From NCBI RefSeq assembly GCF_042662625.1, contig NZ_JBHSXH010000015.1, forward strand, positions 682,001-746,000: a stretch of 64,000 nucleotides of DNA, written 5' to 3'. The notes under the pieces were generated by a model. The model saw nothing but the letters and a program-made list of their open reading frames with translations, was not told the origin of the DNA and ran no database searches. Positions 7,929 to 17,118 of this stretch are shown piece by piece; the stretch's first letter is position 1, and every line of letters begins with the position of its first letter. The translations under genes were made by a program, and so were the position numbers. This DNA is from Halopelagius fulvigenes (GTDB lineage Archaea > Halobacteriota > Halobacteria > Halobacteriales > Haloferacaceae).

Positions 7929-8102
7929 ATGTCGTTCGAATGGGTCTCGTACTTCGAGTGTGCGACGTGCGGCGAACTCGCCAGAGCCGACGCGGTCGAA
8001 TACGACTCGCTCGGCTACTCCGTGTGCCCCCTCTGCGGGGAGCGCGGGGGGCCGCTGGCGTCCGTCGAGGCCGACGCTCGGTCGGTCGAAGCCGCCGAGT
8101 GA
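7929..8102 (+). CDS. 57-residue zinc-ribbon protein
   Basis: Starts MSFEWVSYFEC. Two CxxC pairs, CATC and CPLC (residues 11-14 and 33-36), form a predicted zinc ribbon, followed by an acidic Glu/Ala tail. Its promoter is well defined (TATATA, leaderless). The protein is small, has no other recognisable domain and is unlike the zinc ribbon at 5271 in layout. A nucleic-acid or protein-binding role is inferred from the fold only. Confidence 0.7.
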   Translation: MSFEWVSYFECATCGELARADAVEYDSLGYSVCPLCGERGGPLASVEADARSVEAAE

Positions 8103-8157
8103 CGGCGGACCGGAGTCGAGAGGAGGAGACTTGTACCGGGCGCGCCCACGGAGGCGT

Positions 8158-8388
8158 ATGGGCTGGCGTGAGGTCAGAGCGGACGGGCGAATCAGAGAGT
8201 GGGAACGCGACGACGGGTACGTGACGGTACGGGTCCGCAGGCGACCCGACGAGACGTGGGCCGTCCGCCTCGACCAGTTGTATCAGGACTCCGAGGAGCG
8301 ACGGTACCGACGGGAACGGACCGACTCCGAGGCGGCGGCGCGGGAACTCGCCGAGGAGTGGATGGCGGAGTTCGGCGGTGAGGAGTAG
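8158..8388 (+). CDS. 76-residue acidic/basic hypothetical protein
   Basis: MGWREVRADGRI.. is a small soluble protein. The N-terminal half has a beta-rich alternating pattern (GYVTVRVRRRP, WAVRLDQLYQ) and the C-terminal half is a predicted charged helix ending in ELAEEWMAEFGGEE. No known catalytic motif. Its stop codon directly abuts the stop of the convergent CBS-ParB gene (no spacer). The start ATG 8158 is the first in frame after a TATA-like ACTTGTAC near 8130. Function unknown. Confidence 0.65.
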   Translation: MGWREVRADGRIREWERDDGYVTVRVRRRPDETWAVRLDQLYQDSEERRYRRERTDSEAAARELAEEWMAEFGGEE

Positions 8389-9177
8389 TCAGGACTGCTG
8401 GAGGCGGTGGGTCGTCTCCACCAACGGGTGGCGCGCGTAGTCCACCACCTCGATGTCGGTGATGGACTCTAACCCCTCCTTCTCGGCGGTTCGCTGCATG
8501 CCGAGTTCGACGGGGTCGTCGAGGACGATGACGTAGGCGTCCATCTCCTCGACGCCCACCCTGTCCGCGGCCATCACGCGGTGGTGGCCGTCCGCGAGCA
8601 GTATCGTCCCCTGATTGTCGATGACGACGAGGGGTTCGGCCAGTCCGCGTTCGAGTTCATACTTCCGCCCCTCCAGTTCGTCGGCGTACACCCGCCCCTG
8701 CGTCGGGATGAGGTTCGACAGCCCGACCGTCTGCCGTTCCTCGTGGACGTGTATCTCGTGTATCTGTTCGAGCGTCCGCATCAGTTTCCCGACCTTCTCG
8801 GGCGTCGCGCGCTCTATCTGCGAGCGGATGACGTCCGTGTTCGAGATGATGCCGACGAGGTTGCTCGCGTCGTCCACGACGGGGAGTTTCTGGATGCCCG
8901 ACCGGAGGATGACGCGCGCGGCGTCGGTCACTTTCATCTCCGGGTGCGCGACGATGATGTTCTCCGTCATGACGGTGAAGATGGGCGCGTCGTCGTCCTC
9001 CAAGAGGAGGTCGCGGGCGGTGACGAACCCCTCGACGCGCCGCCCCTCGCAGACCGGGAAGCCGTTGTGGCCGTCGCTCTCGACGATGCGACGGGCGACG
9101 TCGGCGACCGAATCCGTCGGTGACACGGTCTGTACCTCGCGCGTCATGTACTCCTCGACGGTCGCCTTACCAATCAT
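8389..9177 (-). CDS. CBS-pair protein fused to a ParB/Srx-like (SerK-like) domain
   Basis: 262 residues from ATG 9177. Two CBS motifs span residues 9-60 and 70-120 (YMTREVQTVSPTDSVADVA; PVVDDASNLVGIISNTDVI) and normally bind an adenosine nucleotide such as AMP or ATP. The C-terminal domain (about 145-262) carries the ParB/Srx-superfamily signature ADGHHR (195-200) and a Glu-rich upstream helix. This combination is often labelled a partition protein, but ADGHHR is also the nucleotide motif of archaeal free-serine kinase (SerK), and no partition context is present here. A nucleotide-regulated kinase or CTPase is plausible. An upstream frame gives nine more residues; ATG 9177 is preferred. Confidence 0.8.
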   Translation of the reverse strand: MIGKATVEEYMTREVQTVSPTDSVADVARRIVESDGHNGFPVCEGRRVEGFVTARDLLLEDDDAPIFTVMTENIIVAHPEMKVTDAARVILRSGIQKLPVVDDASNLVGIISNTDVIRSQIERATPEKVGKLMRTLEQIHEIHVHEERQTVGLSNLIPTQGRVYADELEGRKYELERGLAEPLVVIDNQGTILLADGHHRVMAADRVGVEEMDAYVIVLDDPVELGMQRTAEKEGLESITDIEVVDYARHPLVETTHRLQQS

Positions 9178-9246
9178 CGTCGGAGGTACGGGGGTGCGAA
9201 CCAAAAGGGTGTCTCCGGGGCGTCCCGCGTCGCCGTCGGTCCGGCC

Positions 9247-10716
9247 TCACCACTCGTCCATCGGGAACTCGAAGGTGAGGTCCGTGCCGTCGTCGTCGGA
9301 CGTGAGCATCATCGTCGCGTCCTTCAACGTCTCGAAGAACCGCCCGGCGATGACCTCCGCGACGACGCGTTCGAGCGACTCGCGGGAGTCCTCGCCCACG
9401 TCCGCGAGGATGCCCAGCGGAATCTGCGCGCCCGCCATGTCGGCGTGCCCGCCGGCGCTCCCGATGGGGCTGAGCGCGTCTCTGAGCGTTTCCCCGAGGT
9501 CGACCTCCGTGCCCCGGGCGCGCCCCGAGACGTGCACCGTGTCGTCCACGAAGCCGTACACGATGGCTATCCTCACGCCGTCCATGCCGAGCAGGCGGTC
9601 GGCCGCCTGCGCGAGGGCGTCTCGGTCGCGTATCTCGCCGACGTTCGTCGCCAACGCCTCCCCGCGCACGTCGCGGTTGCGGACGGCGCGGGCGATGGTC
9701 TCTAACACCTCCGAACTCATGCTCGGCGACTCGACGCGTTGGAGCAACGAGAGGTCCGCGGCGGGGAGGCAGAACGCCGCCGCCTCGAAGTCCGCGGGCG
9801 ACACCTCCCGCGTGAAGTCCCTCGTGTCCACGCGGATGCCGAAGAGAAGCGCCGTCGCCACCGTCTCGCCGGGGTCGATGTTCAACCGCCGGAGGTAGTC
9901 CACCAAGAGCGTGCTCGTCGAACCCATGTCGCGGCGCAGGTCGAGGAACCGCCCCTCGACCGGGGCGCGCGGCGGGTGGTGGTCGATGACGATATCGACG
10001 TTCACGTCCGGCGAGAGGCCGTCGTTGACCCCCGGCCGGGAGTGGTCCACGAGGGCGACGCCGTCGTAGGCCGCGACGGTCGTCTCGGGGTCGAGCTCCA
10101 ACAGGTCGAGGTCGAGCAGGTTGACGAACGCCCGGTTCTGCTGGTGGGATATCTCCCCGAAGTAGCAGGGGTCGGCGGACACGCCCACCGAGTCCGCGAT
10201 GCGGCAGAGCGCGAGCGCGCTCGCTATCGCGTCCGGGTCGGGGTTGTCGTGCATCACGACCGCGAGGCGACCGTCGATGCTCCGGAGGACGCGGTACAGT
10301 CGGTGAAGTCGGTCGGCGGACTGCCCGCCGGCGAGGTCGATAATTCGGTTGTACAGCACCGCCCGTCCGTCTATCGTGCGGTCCGCGAGCGACGTGAGCG
10401 TCTCTCGGTCGTCGTGGTCGGCGTCCTGTCCGAGGTAGCCGACGACGTAGGCGTCGGGGAACTTCTCGCGGACGAGGCGCACGGCGTCCACGTTCGTCGC
10501 GGCGTCGTCGCTGGCGACGAACACCACGTCGGCGTGGTCGGGGTACGCCTCCGCGTCGTCGGGCGCGCGCCTGTCGGCGTCGACGCCCTCCTCGCGGAAG
10601 GAGTCCACCACTCCCCCGCGCCGCGAGAGGACGGTGAGTTCTCCCGGCCACTCGGCCATCCGCTCTATGGACCGGCGCGCGGCCGTCCCGCACCCGAGGA
10701 CCAACCGCCGTGTCAT
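9247..10716 (-). CDS. Rossmann (TrkA-N-like) + DHH/DHHA1 phosphoesterase
   Basis: 489 residues from ATG 10716. The N-terminal 120 residues form a Rossmann-like domain (LVLGCGTAARRSIERM, then VVFVASDDAATN) like the NAD-binding part of K+ channel regulators. The middle is a DHH domain with Mn ligands in HDNPDPDAIASALAL, a VDHSRPG segment and the diagnostic VIDHHPPR. A DHHA1 domain with a G-rich SAGGHADMAGAQIP motif is C-terminal. NrnA/GdpP-type DHH-DHHA1 enzymes cleave short oligoribonucleotides, pAp or cyclic di-AMP. The link to a TrkA-like domain suggests a role in nucleotide second-messenger turnover. Minus-strand TATA-like GGTTTTCCC near 10741-10749 supports the chosen start. Confidence 0.85.
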   Translation of the reverse strand: MTRRLVLGCGTAARRSIERMAEWPGELTVLSRRGGVVDSFREEGVDADRRAPDDAEAYPDHADVVFVASDDAATNVDAVRLVREKFPDAYVVGYLGQDADHDDRETLTSLADRTIDGRAVLYNRIIDLAGGQSADRLHRLYRVLRSIDGRLAVVMHDNPDPDAIASALALCRIADSVGVSADPCYFGEISHQQNRAFVNLLDLDLLELDPETTVAAYDGVALVDHSRPGVNDGLSPDVNVDIVIDHHPPRAPVEGRFLDLRRDMGSTSTLLVDYLRRLNIDPGETVATALLFGIRVDTRDFTREVSPADFEAAAFCLPAADLSLLQRVESPSMSSEVLETIARAVRNRDVRGEALATNVGEIRDRDALAQAADRLLGMDGVRIAIVYGFVDDTVHVSGRARGTEVDLGETLRDALSPIGSAGGHADMAGAQIPLGILADVGEDSRESLERVVAEVIAGRFFETLKDATMMLTSDDDGTDLTFEFPMDEW

Positions 10717-10846
10717 GGCCGAAACGTCGGTCCCCGGCGGGAAAACCCTACCGTCACGGCGGCGGCCGACCCCGATTTCGACCGGACGGCGGCGCCTCCG
10801 ACCGGGCGATGGAGTTATGTCTCGCCCACCTGTGGTAGGAGGTGCC

Positions 10847-11248
10847 ATGGACGCCGACCCTGACCTCGTCGGGACGGAGTTCGAAGAGTCGCTCGAAGCA
10901 GCCTGTCGGACGGCAGTCGGCGACAGTCTCCGCAGCATCACGTACTTCGCCTCCGAGTCGTTCGCGCAGGTGTACCTCCGGTCCGACCTCGACTCGGACG
11001 CCGACTTGGCCGGCTTCGTCGAGCACGAAACCGACGGCTTTCGAGCGAAGCGAGCGTACAGAGGCTCCGAACTCGGCGACTACGAGTTCACCATCCGGGC
11101 GTTCGAGAACGGCTACCTCACCCGCGTCACCGCCGGCGGACACGGCGTGTTCGTCACGACGGACGGACTGACGATGCGTCGGTCCGAAGAGGTGGCGACG
11201 GCGCTACAGGAGGTTCTCGATGAGCGAGAGGTAGCGTCTACCGCGTAA
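10847..11248 (+). CDS. Small haloarchaeal conserved-type protein
   Basis: 133 residues from ATG 10847. GTTATGT at 10814-10820 is a TATA-like box 27 bases upstream; the in-frame ATG at 10817 lies inside it and is unlikely to be used. The protein is soluble and acidic with a pattern of short helices and strands (SITYFASESFAQVYLR, GVFVTTDGLTMRRSEEVATAL). No catalytic motif is evident. It resembles a family of haloarchaeal regulatory-type proteins of unknown function. Divergent from the DHH gene, sharing a 130-base intergenic region. Confidence 0.7.
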   Translation: MDADPDLVGTEFEESLEAACRTAVGDSLRSITYFASESFAQVYLRSDLDSDADLAGFVEHETDGFRAKRAYRGSELGDYEFTIRAFENGYLTRVTAGGHGVFVTTDGLTMRRSEEVATALQEVLDEREVASTA

Positions 11249-11288
11249 CGGCCCTCCGACTCGACGCGAACTCGAACGACAGCGACGG

Positions 11289-11315
11289 CTCTCCGGCGTT
11301 TTCGCGTCCGGAGAG
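11289..11315. terminator. Hairpin between convergent genes
   Basis: CTCTCCGG (11289-11296) and CCGGAGAG (11308-11315) form a perfect 8-bp stem with an 11-base loop containing TTTT. It sits between the convergent ends of the gene at 10847 and the complex I operon, so a bidirectional transcript end is plausible. Confidence 0.4.
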
Positions 11316-11360
11316 GAAGAAGACGGAGGTAAGTCGCCGGAGTCGCCGAACCCGGCCCCC

Positions 11361-12881
11361 TCAGAAGAGGGCCGCGGCGACCGTCTGCGCCGTCTCGATG
11401 ACGGGCGCGAACGCCGGCAGCAACAGGATCGTGCCGACGGCCGCGAAGATGACGGCCGTGTAGAGGCCGACCGGACTCGTGTCCAGTTCGAGCCCCTCCT
11501 TTGGGTCCTCTATCCACATCGCCTTGACGACGCGACTGTAGTAGAACAGCGACAGCGCGCTGTTCACCGCGCCGAAGGCGGCGAGCCACCAGAACCCGGC
11601 CTCGATGGCCGAGTAAAAGAGGAAGTACTTCGAGAGGAAGCCGCCGAACGGCGGGAGGCCCGCGAGGCTGAACATGAACACGGTCATGGCGACGCAGGCC
11701 ATCGGCGCGCGCGTCGCGAGGCCGTTGTAGTCCTCGAACGTGCGGCCGACGCCCCAGCGTTCCACCATCGCGATGAACAGGAACGCGCCGGTGTTCATGA
11801 AGCCGTAGACCATCAGGTGCGCCATCGACGCGCCGAGGACGTCCGCGTTCGGCCCGCCGACGGAGAGCGCCGCGAGACCGATGAGCGCGTAGCCCGCGTG
11901 CCCGATGGAGGAGTACGCGAGCATCCGCTTTACGTTCTCCTGAGTCGCCGCGGCGAAGTTACCGAGCGTCATCGTGACGACGGCGAGGATCTGGAAGACG
12001 AGCACCCAATCGAGGCCCGCGGGCAGTTGCCCGAGGGGGAACGCGACCAGGAGGACGCGGAAGGCGACGGCGAAACCGGCCGCCTTCGACGCCGACGAGA
12101 GGAACGCCGAGATGGGCGCGGGCGCTCCCTCGTACGCCTCGGGCGCCCAGAAGTGGAAGGGCACGGAGGCCGTCTTGTACGCGAACCCGCCGATGAGCAT
12201 CATCACGCCGATGCCGAGGACGCCGACCATCTGCGTCTGGCCGACGGCCGAGGCGATTTCGACGAGCAGCAGCGACCCCGTCGCCGCGTAGACGAGGCTG
12301 ATGCCGAAGACGAACACCGCAGAGGAGAGCGCGCCGATGAGGAAGTACTTCAGACCCGCCTCGATGCTCCCGCGGTCCGTCTTCAGGAACGCCACGAGGG
12401 CGAAGGAAGGGAGCGAGGCGAGTTCGAGGCTGACGAACACCGTCGCCAGCGAGTTCGCCATCGACATGAGCGTCATGCCGGTGGCGGCGAACATCACGAG
12501 CGAGTAGTACTCGCCGCGGGTCGTCTGCGCCTCGAGGTAGTCGTAGCTCGCGATGGAGACCATCGCGGCGACGATGGTGAAGATGAGCGTGAAGAACAGG
12601 CTCATCCCGTCGACGACTATCACGTCGCCGTACAGCGATATCGCGCCGCCCGTGTCGGGCTGTCCCGTCCCGGCGACGAGGAACCAGCCGGCGACGGCGA
12701 ACGCGAGCAGCGACCCCGCGGCCGAGACGCCGGCCAGCACGGCGTTGCTCACGCCCTCGCGGGCGGTGTGGATACTGTCGATGAGGAGCAGGACGAGCCC
12801 CGTCAGCGCCAAGATGAGCGCCGGAGCCGTCGCCGCCCAGTCCGGGAGCGTGCTCTGAAGCGCGAGTGCGCTCGCGGACAT
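11361..12881 (-). CDS. nuoN: Complex I proton-pumping subunit N
   Basis: 506 residues, about 14 hydrophobic helices, last gene of the complex I operon. Antiporter-like ND2-family subunit. The conserved core SASKAAGFAVAFRV with its Lys, the FMFSLAGLPPFGGFLSKYFLF motif and the NVKRMLAYSSIGHAGY segment are clear. It works with L and M to move H+ (or Na+) across the membrane as quinone is reduced. Starts one base into the nuoM stop (overlap at 12881), indicating translational coupling. Confidence 0.93.
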   Translation of the reverse strand: MSASALALQSTLPDWAATAPALILALTGLVLLLIDSIHTAREGVSNAVLAGVSAAGSLLAFAVAGWFLVAGTGQPDTGGAISLYGDVIVVDGMSLFFTLIFTIVAAMVSIASYDYLEAQTTRGEYYSLVMFAATGMTLMSMANSLATVFVSLELASLPSFALVAFLKTDRGSIEAGLKYFLIGALSSAVFVFGISLVYAATGSLLLVEIASAVGQTQMVGVLGIGVMMLIGGFAYKTASVPFHFWAPEAYEGAPAPISAFLSSASKAAGFAVAFRVLLVAFPLGQLPAGLDWVLVFQILAVVTMTLGNFAAATQENVKRMLAYSSIGHAGYALIGLAALSVGGPNADVLGASMAHLMVYGFMNTGAFLFIAMVERWGVGRTFEDYNGLATRAPMACVAMTVFMFSLAGLPPFGGFLSKYFLFYSAIEAGFWWLAAFGAVNSALSLFYYSRVVKAMWIEDPKEGLELDTSPVGLYTAVIFAAVGTILLLPAFAPVIETAQTVAAALF

Positions 12882-14410
12882 CAGGCACCACCTCCCGTCT
12901 CGAGGATCGGATTAACCGCTTGTTGAATCATCTCGAAGAAGATGTCCGGCGCCACGCCGAGCGCGATGACGAGGACGAGAAGCACCGCCAGCGGCGCGAC
13001 GTCGTGGAACGCCGCCTCGGTCACCTCGTAGTCGCCGTCGAACCGGAACGGTCCGAACAGCGTCCGCTGCATGGCGAACAGCAGGTAGCCCGCCACGATG
13101 ACGATGCCGAACATCGCCGCCGCCGTGAACAGCGGCATCGCGGAGTGAACCGTTGACTCGAACGCGCCCATGAAGATGAAGAACTCCGCGGCGAAGCCGG
13201 CCATCAGCGGCAGGCCCATGTAGCCGAACGCGCCGGCCACGAAGATGCCCGAGGTGACGGGCATCCGGTCGGCCATGCCGGACATGTCGCCCACCATGCG
13301 CGTGTGCGTGGTGTTGTAGATGACGCCGACGGCCATGAACATCAGACCGGAGATGAGGCCGTGAGCGACCATCTGGAACGTCGCGCCGCCGACGCCGTAC
13401 GTCGTGTACGCGATGAGTCCGAGGATGACGTACCCCATCGACGACACCGACGAGTAGGCGACGATGCGCTTGAGGTCCTGCTGGGCCAGCGCCAGTATCG
13501 CGCCGTAGATGACGCTGACGACGGCGATGACCGCGATGGGCACGACGAGCGCCTGTGCCACGTCGGGCATCATCGTGAAGTTGAACCGGAGCAGGGCGTA
13601 CGTCCCCATCTTCAGGAGGACGCCCGCCAGCATCACCGACACCGGCGTCGGCGCTTCGACGTGAGCGTCCGGGAGCCACGTGTGAAGCGGGGCGACGGGC
13701 ACCTTCACCGCGAAGCCGAGGAACATCGCCACGAAGGCGACGAGCTTCAGCGTCGCGGCGTCGAGCGCGCCGTAGCCGCCGAGTTCGCCGGCCCGCAACG
13801 CCTGCGATATCTCGGGCAAGCCGAGCGAACTGACGGAGTCGCCCAGCCCGAACACGAGGGCGATGAAGCCGATGAACATCACGAGCGACGCGATGTTCGT
13901 GTACACGAAGAACTTGATAGCCGCGTACTTCCGGCGCGGGCCGCCCCAGACGCCGATGAGGAAGTACATCGGCACGAGGACGGCCTCCCAGAAGATGAAC
14001 CAGACGAAGAAGTCGAGCGCGGTGAACACGCCGAGCAGGTTCGCCTCCATGAACAGCATGAGGCCGTAGAACTGGGACTGCCGGGACGTGATGGGCGTCC
14101 ACGCGCTGATTATCGCCAGCGTCGTGAGCACCGTCGTGAGGACGACGAGCGGCAGGCTGATGCCGTCGACGCCGACGTACCAGTTCAGGTCGAGTCCGCC
14201 CAGCGTGAGCCAGGTGAACTGCGTCTCGAACGCGATGGAGCCGCCGAGCAGGGCGTTTCCGGTCGCGTCGAACTGTGACCACATGTAGAGACTCCCGACG
14301 ACGGGGAGCAGACTGAGCACGGCCGCCAACTCGCCGGCGTGTTGCCGCGGCGCGACGAACACGACCAGCGCGGAGACGAACGTGACTGCGATGAGCGCTT
14401 CGATTATCAT
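12881..14410 (-). CDS. nuoM: Complex I proton-pumping subunit M
   Basis: About 509 residues from ATG 14410. A GTG at 14419 is a possible earlier start, but ATG 14410 overlaps the nuoL stop in the same manner as other junctions in this operon. ND4-family antiporter-like subunit. Signature segments include FWEAVLVPMYFLIGVWGG with the conserved Glu, KVPVAPLHTWLPDAHVEAPTP and KRIVAYSSVSSMGY. About 14 membrane helices are expected. Assignment is secure from sequence and position. Confidence 0.93.
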   Translation of the reverse strand: MIIEALIAVTFVSALVVFVAPRQHAGELAAVLSLLPVVGSLYMWSQFDATGNALLGGSIAFETQFTWLTLGGLDLNWYVGVDGISLPLVVLTTVLTTLAIISAWTPITSRQSQFYGLMLFMEANLLGVFTALDFFVWFIFWEAVLVPMYFLIGVWGGPRRKYAAIKFFVYTNIASLVMFIGFIALVFGLGDSVSSLGLPEISQALRAGELGGYGALDAATLKLVAFVAMFLGFAVKVPVAPLHTWLPDAHVEAPTPVSVMLAGVLLKMGTYALLRFNFTMMPDVAQALVVPIAVIAVVSVIYGAILALAQQDLKRIVAYSSVSSMGYVILGLIAYTTYGVGGATFQMVAHGLISGLMFMAVGVIYNTTHTRMVGDMSGMADRMPVTSGIFVAGAFGYMGLPLMAGFAAEFFIFMGAFESTVHSAMPLFTAAAMFGIVIVAGYLLFAMQRTLFGPFRFDGDYEVTEAAFHDVAPLAVLLVLVIALGVAPDIFFEMIQQAVNPILETGGGA

Positions 14411-16446
14411 ACGAACCACCCTCCGAGGATACCGAATCCGAGAAGTAACGCCGTCAGACCCAGGGTGAGGAGCGCAGCGTAGTTGCTCACGACCCCCGTC
14501 TGAATCCGACGGACGCGACTACCCGACAGCAGGCTGACGCTGGAGACGCCGTTGACGACGCCGTCGACGACGCCGTTGTCGAACTTGTCCGCGGCGCGCG
14601 ACAGCGGTTGCACGACGCCGGTGGCCAGCCAGACCTGGTACTCGTCCTGGTAGTAGTTGTTGTACAGCACCGTCTTGATGCCGCCGAGCTTGTCGGTGTG
14701 CTCCGTCGGCTCGGGGTCGTTGTACAGCAGGAACGCCAGTCCCGCACCCGCGAGGGCGAGAGCCAGCGAGACGGCACCCGAGACGAGGGCGTCGAAGCCC
14801 GCCGCGTGGATGCCGGCGCCGAAGTCCGATTCGAGGACTTCGAGGTAGTGGTGGGCCGTCAGCCCGCTGATTCCGTGGTCGAGCCAGTCGTGGAGGAACG
14901 TGAGGTGCATGCCCGTCAGTTCCTCGACCGGCACCATGTTCACGAAGCCGATGACCGCGGCGAGGATTCCCAGCACCGCCAGCGGGAGCTTGACGTTCCA
15001 GCGGACGCCGTGGGGGTTCCGCGCCGTCTCGGACCGGGGCTCACCGTGGAAGGTGAGCATCACCATCCGGAACGTGTAGAACCCGGTGAAGAACACCGCG
15101 AGCAGGCCGAAGGCGTACGCGACGAGCAACACCGTCCCGAGGCCGCCCTCGGTGCCGAGTCCGTGGTTGAGCGCCTCGAACAGCACCTCGTCTTTCGACC
15201 AGAAGCCCGAGAACGGGAAGATGCCGGCGAGCGCGAGCGACCCCGAGAGGAACGTCCAGTAGGTCACGGGCATCTTGTCTTTGAGACCGCCCATGTCCCA
15301 CATATTCTCGTTGTGGTGCATCGCGATGATGACCGACCCCGCGCCGAGGAACAGGAGCGCCTTGAAGAAGGCGTGGGTGAGCAGGTGGAACGTCGCCGCG
15401 ACGTACCCGCCCGCGCCGAGTGCGAGCATCATGTACCCGTACTGCGAGATGGTCGAGTATGCCAGCACCTGCTTTATCTCCTGCTTGACGACGCCCATCG
15501 TCGCGGCGAAGAGGGCGGTGAAGCCCCCGATCAGCGCGATGATGGCGAGCGCCGTCGGCGACAGCGCGTAGAAGCCGTACATCCGCGCGACGAGGTACAC
15601 CCCGGCGGCGACCATCGTCGCGGCGTGGATGAGCGCCGAGACGGGCGTCGGACCCTCCATGGCGTCCGGGAGCCACGTGTGGAGGGGGAACTGCGCGGAC
15701 TTCCCGACGACGCCGCCGAGAACCAGCAGTCCCACGATGGTGAACCACGTCTGCGGCGCGAAGCCGAACGTGTTTATCTCGCCCGTGGCGCCGGACGCCA
15801 GCGCTTCCTCCGCGAGGACGGGGAACGCGTGTTCGCCTGCGAACTGCGCGGTGCCGAACGTGGCGAACACCGCGACGACGCCGACGAGGAAGAAGTAGTC
15901 ACCGAAGCGGGTGACCAGGAACGCCTTCTTCGCTGCGCTCGGCGGTCCCTGCTCGCGGAACCAGAAGCCGATGAGGAGGAACGAACAGAGGCCCACAAGC
16001 TCGAAGAACATGAACGCCATGAGCAGGTTGTCGGCGACGACGAACCCGAGCATGGAGGCGGTGAACAGGCCGAGCCCGGCGTAGTAGCGCGGGAGGCCGA
16101 CCTCGCCCTCGTCGTTCATGTACCCGAGGCTGAAGATGTGGACCAGGAAGGCGATGAGCGTCACGATGACGAGCATCATCGCCGACAGCGGGTCGATGAG
16201 GATGCCGAACGTGAGCGTCAGCGCGTCCTGCGCGCCGGTGGCCCACGTGTAGATGGTCGTGTCGATCGTCCGTCCCTGACTGACGGCGAAGAACGTCGCC
16301 AGCGACAGTACGAGCGAACCCGCAGTCGCGGCGATGCCCGCCAGCGCGCCGCCCTTGGGCAGACGCCCGCCCAAGAAGAGGGCGACGAGGAACGAGACGA
16401 ACGGCAACAAGACGATCGCCGGAGTGAAGTCGAGTATTCCTGCCAT
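14407..16446 (-). CDS. nuoL: Complex I proton-pumping subunit L
   Basis: 679 residues, the largest antiporter-like subunit (ND5 family). Hallmarks: GLCSFLLIGFWF, the HTWLPDAMEGPTPVSALIHAATMVAAGVYL core with conserved Lys/His nearby, KQVLAYSTISQYGYMMLALG, and a C-terminal extension with an amphipathic lateral-helix-like segment and a final membrane helix. Overlaps nuoM start by 4 bases; one base separates it from nuoK. Confidence 0.95.
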   Translation of the reverse strand: MAGILDFTPAIVLLPFVSFLVALFLGGRLPKGGALAGIAATAGSLVLSLATFFAVSQGRTIDTTIYTWATGAQDALTLTFGILIDPLSAMMLVIVTLIAFLVHIFSLGYMNDEGEVGLPRYYAGLGLFTASMLGFVVADNLLMAFMFFELVGLCSFLLIGFWFREQGPPSAAKKAFLVTRFGDYFFLVGVVAVFATFGTAQFAGEHAFPVLAEEALASGATGEINTFGFAPQTWFTIVGLLVLGGVVGKSAQFPLHTWLPDAMEGPTPVSALIHAATMVAAGVYLVARMYGFYALSPTALAIIALIGGFTALFAATMGVVKQEIKQVLAYSTISQYGYMMLALGAGGYVAATFHLLTHAFFKALLFLGAGSVIIAMHHNENMWDMGGLKDKMPVTYWTFLSGSLALAGIFPFSGFWSKDEVLFEALNHGLGTEGGLGTVLLVAYAFGLLAVFFTGFYTFRMVMLTFHGEPRSETARNPHGVRWNVKLPLAVLGILAAVIGFVNMVPVEELTGMHLTFLHDWLDHGISGLTAHHYLEVLESDFGAGIHAAGFDALVSGAVSLALALAGAGLAFLLYNDPEPTEHTDKLGGIKTVLYNNYYQDEYQVWLATGVVQPLSRAADKFDNGVVDGVVNGVSSVSLLSGSRVRRIQTGVVSNYAALLTLGLTALLLGFGILGGWFV

Positions 16447-16447
16447 G

Positions 16448-16750
16448 TTACCACCTCATCGTCGTGGCTTCGGTCACGTCGACGCCGTCGAAGTTGCGGT
16501 AGAGGACGAGGACGATGCCCAGCCCGATCGCGACTTCGGCGGCGGCGAGCGCCATCGTGAACAGCGCGAACGTCTGCCCCGTGACGTTCCCCCAGACGAA
16601 GGAGAACGCGACGAGGTTGATGTTCGCGGCGTTCAGCATCAGTTCGACCGACATCAACAGCAGCAGCGCGTTGCGCCGCGTGAGGATGCCGAACAGGCCG
16701 ATACAGAACATCGCGGCCGACAGGAGGAGGTAGTACTGCGGCGGAACCAT
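16448..16750 (-). CDS. nuoK: Complex I membrane subunit K
   Basis: 100 residues, three membrane helices, ND4L family. Conserved Glu residues in MSVELMLNAANINLVAF and FTMALAAAEVAIGLGIVLVLYR are the buried carboxylates needed for proton transfer. Length is normal. The start codon overlaps the stop of the upstream gene (nuoJ2) by one base. Confidence 0.95.
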   Translation of the reverse strand: MVPPQYYLLLSAAMFCIGLFGILTRRNALLLLMSVELMLNAANINLVAFSFVWGNVTGQTFALFTMALAAAEVAIGLGIVLVLYRNFDGVDVTEATTMRW

Positions 16751-17118
16751 CAGTCGTCCCCCTCCCCGTCGTCGAAGAGCGCTCGTTTTATCTTTCGACC
16801 GCCGTCCGCCAGAAGCACCGTCTCGGCCTGCCCTTCGTCGCCCTCGTGCTTCGCGAGGTGGAGTGCGCCGTCGAGAGCCACGTCGAGCGTTATCGCCATG
16901 ACGAGGAACGCGACGAGGAAGCTCTCGCCCGGCACCTGTCCGAAGCCGAGATTGAACATTGCGTAGCCGATGCTGGCGGTGATGTTCACGTCGCCGAACC
17001 CCTGCGGTTGGGGGAACGACGCCGTGAGGAACGCGGCGGCCATCACGACGAACAGTCCGACCGCGGCCAGACCGGGTATCAGGTGCGATCCGAGGTTCAG
17101 TTCCGGTTTGGTTGTCAT
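16750..17118 (-). CDS. nuoJ2: Complex I membrane subunit J, C-terminal part (J2)
   Basis: 122 residues with two clear hydrophobic helices (PGLAAVGLFVVMAAAFL; ESFLVAFLVMAITLDVALDGALHLA) and a charged C-terminal tail. In haloarchaea NuoJ is split into two genes. This is the second half, directly after nuoJ1 with a 4-base overlap. The acidic/basic cytoplasmic tail has no counterpart in the bacterial protein. Confidence 0.85.
   Translation of the reverse strand: MTTKPELNLGSHLIPGLAAVGLFVVMAAAFLTASFPQPQGFGDVNITASIGYAMFNLGFGQVPGESFLVAFLVMAITLDVALDGALHLAKHEGDEGQAETVLLADGGRKIKRALFDDGEGDD

Noticed and set aside
9178..9204. Nine-residue N-terminal extension of the CBS-ParB protein (GTG start)
   Set aside because: The extension is Pro/Thr-rich and the downstream ATG begins right at the CBS domain; the TATA-like position fits the ATG better.
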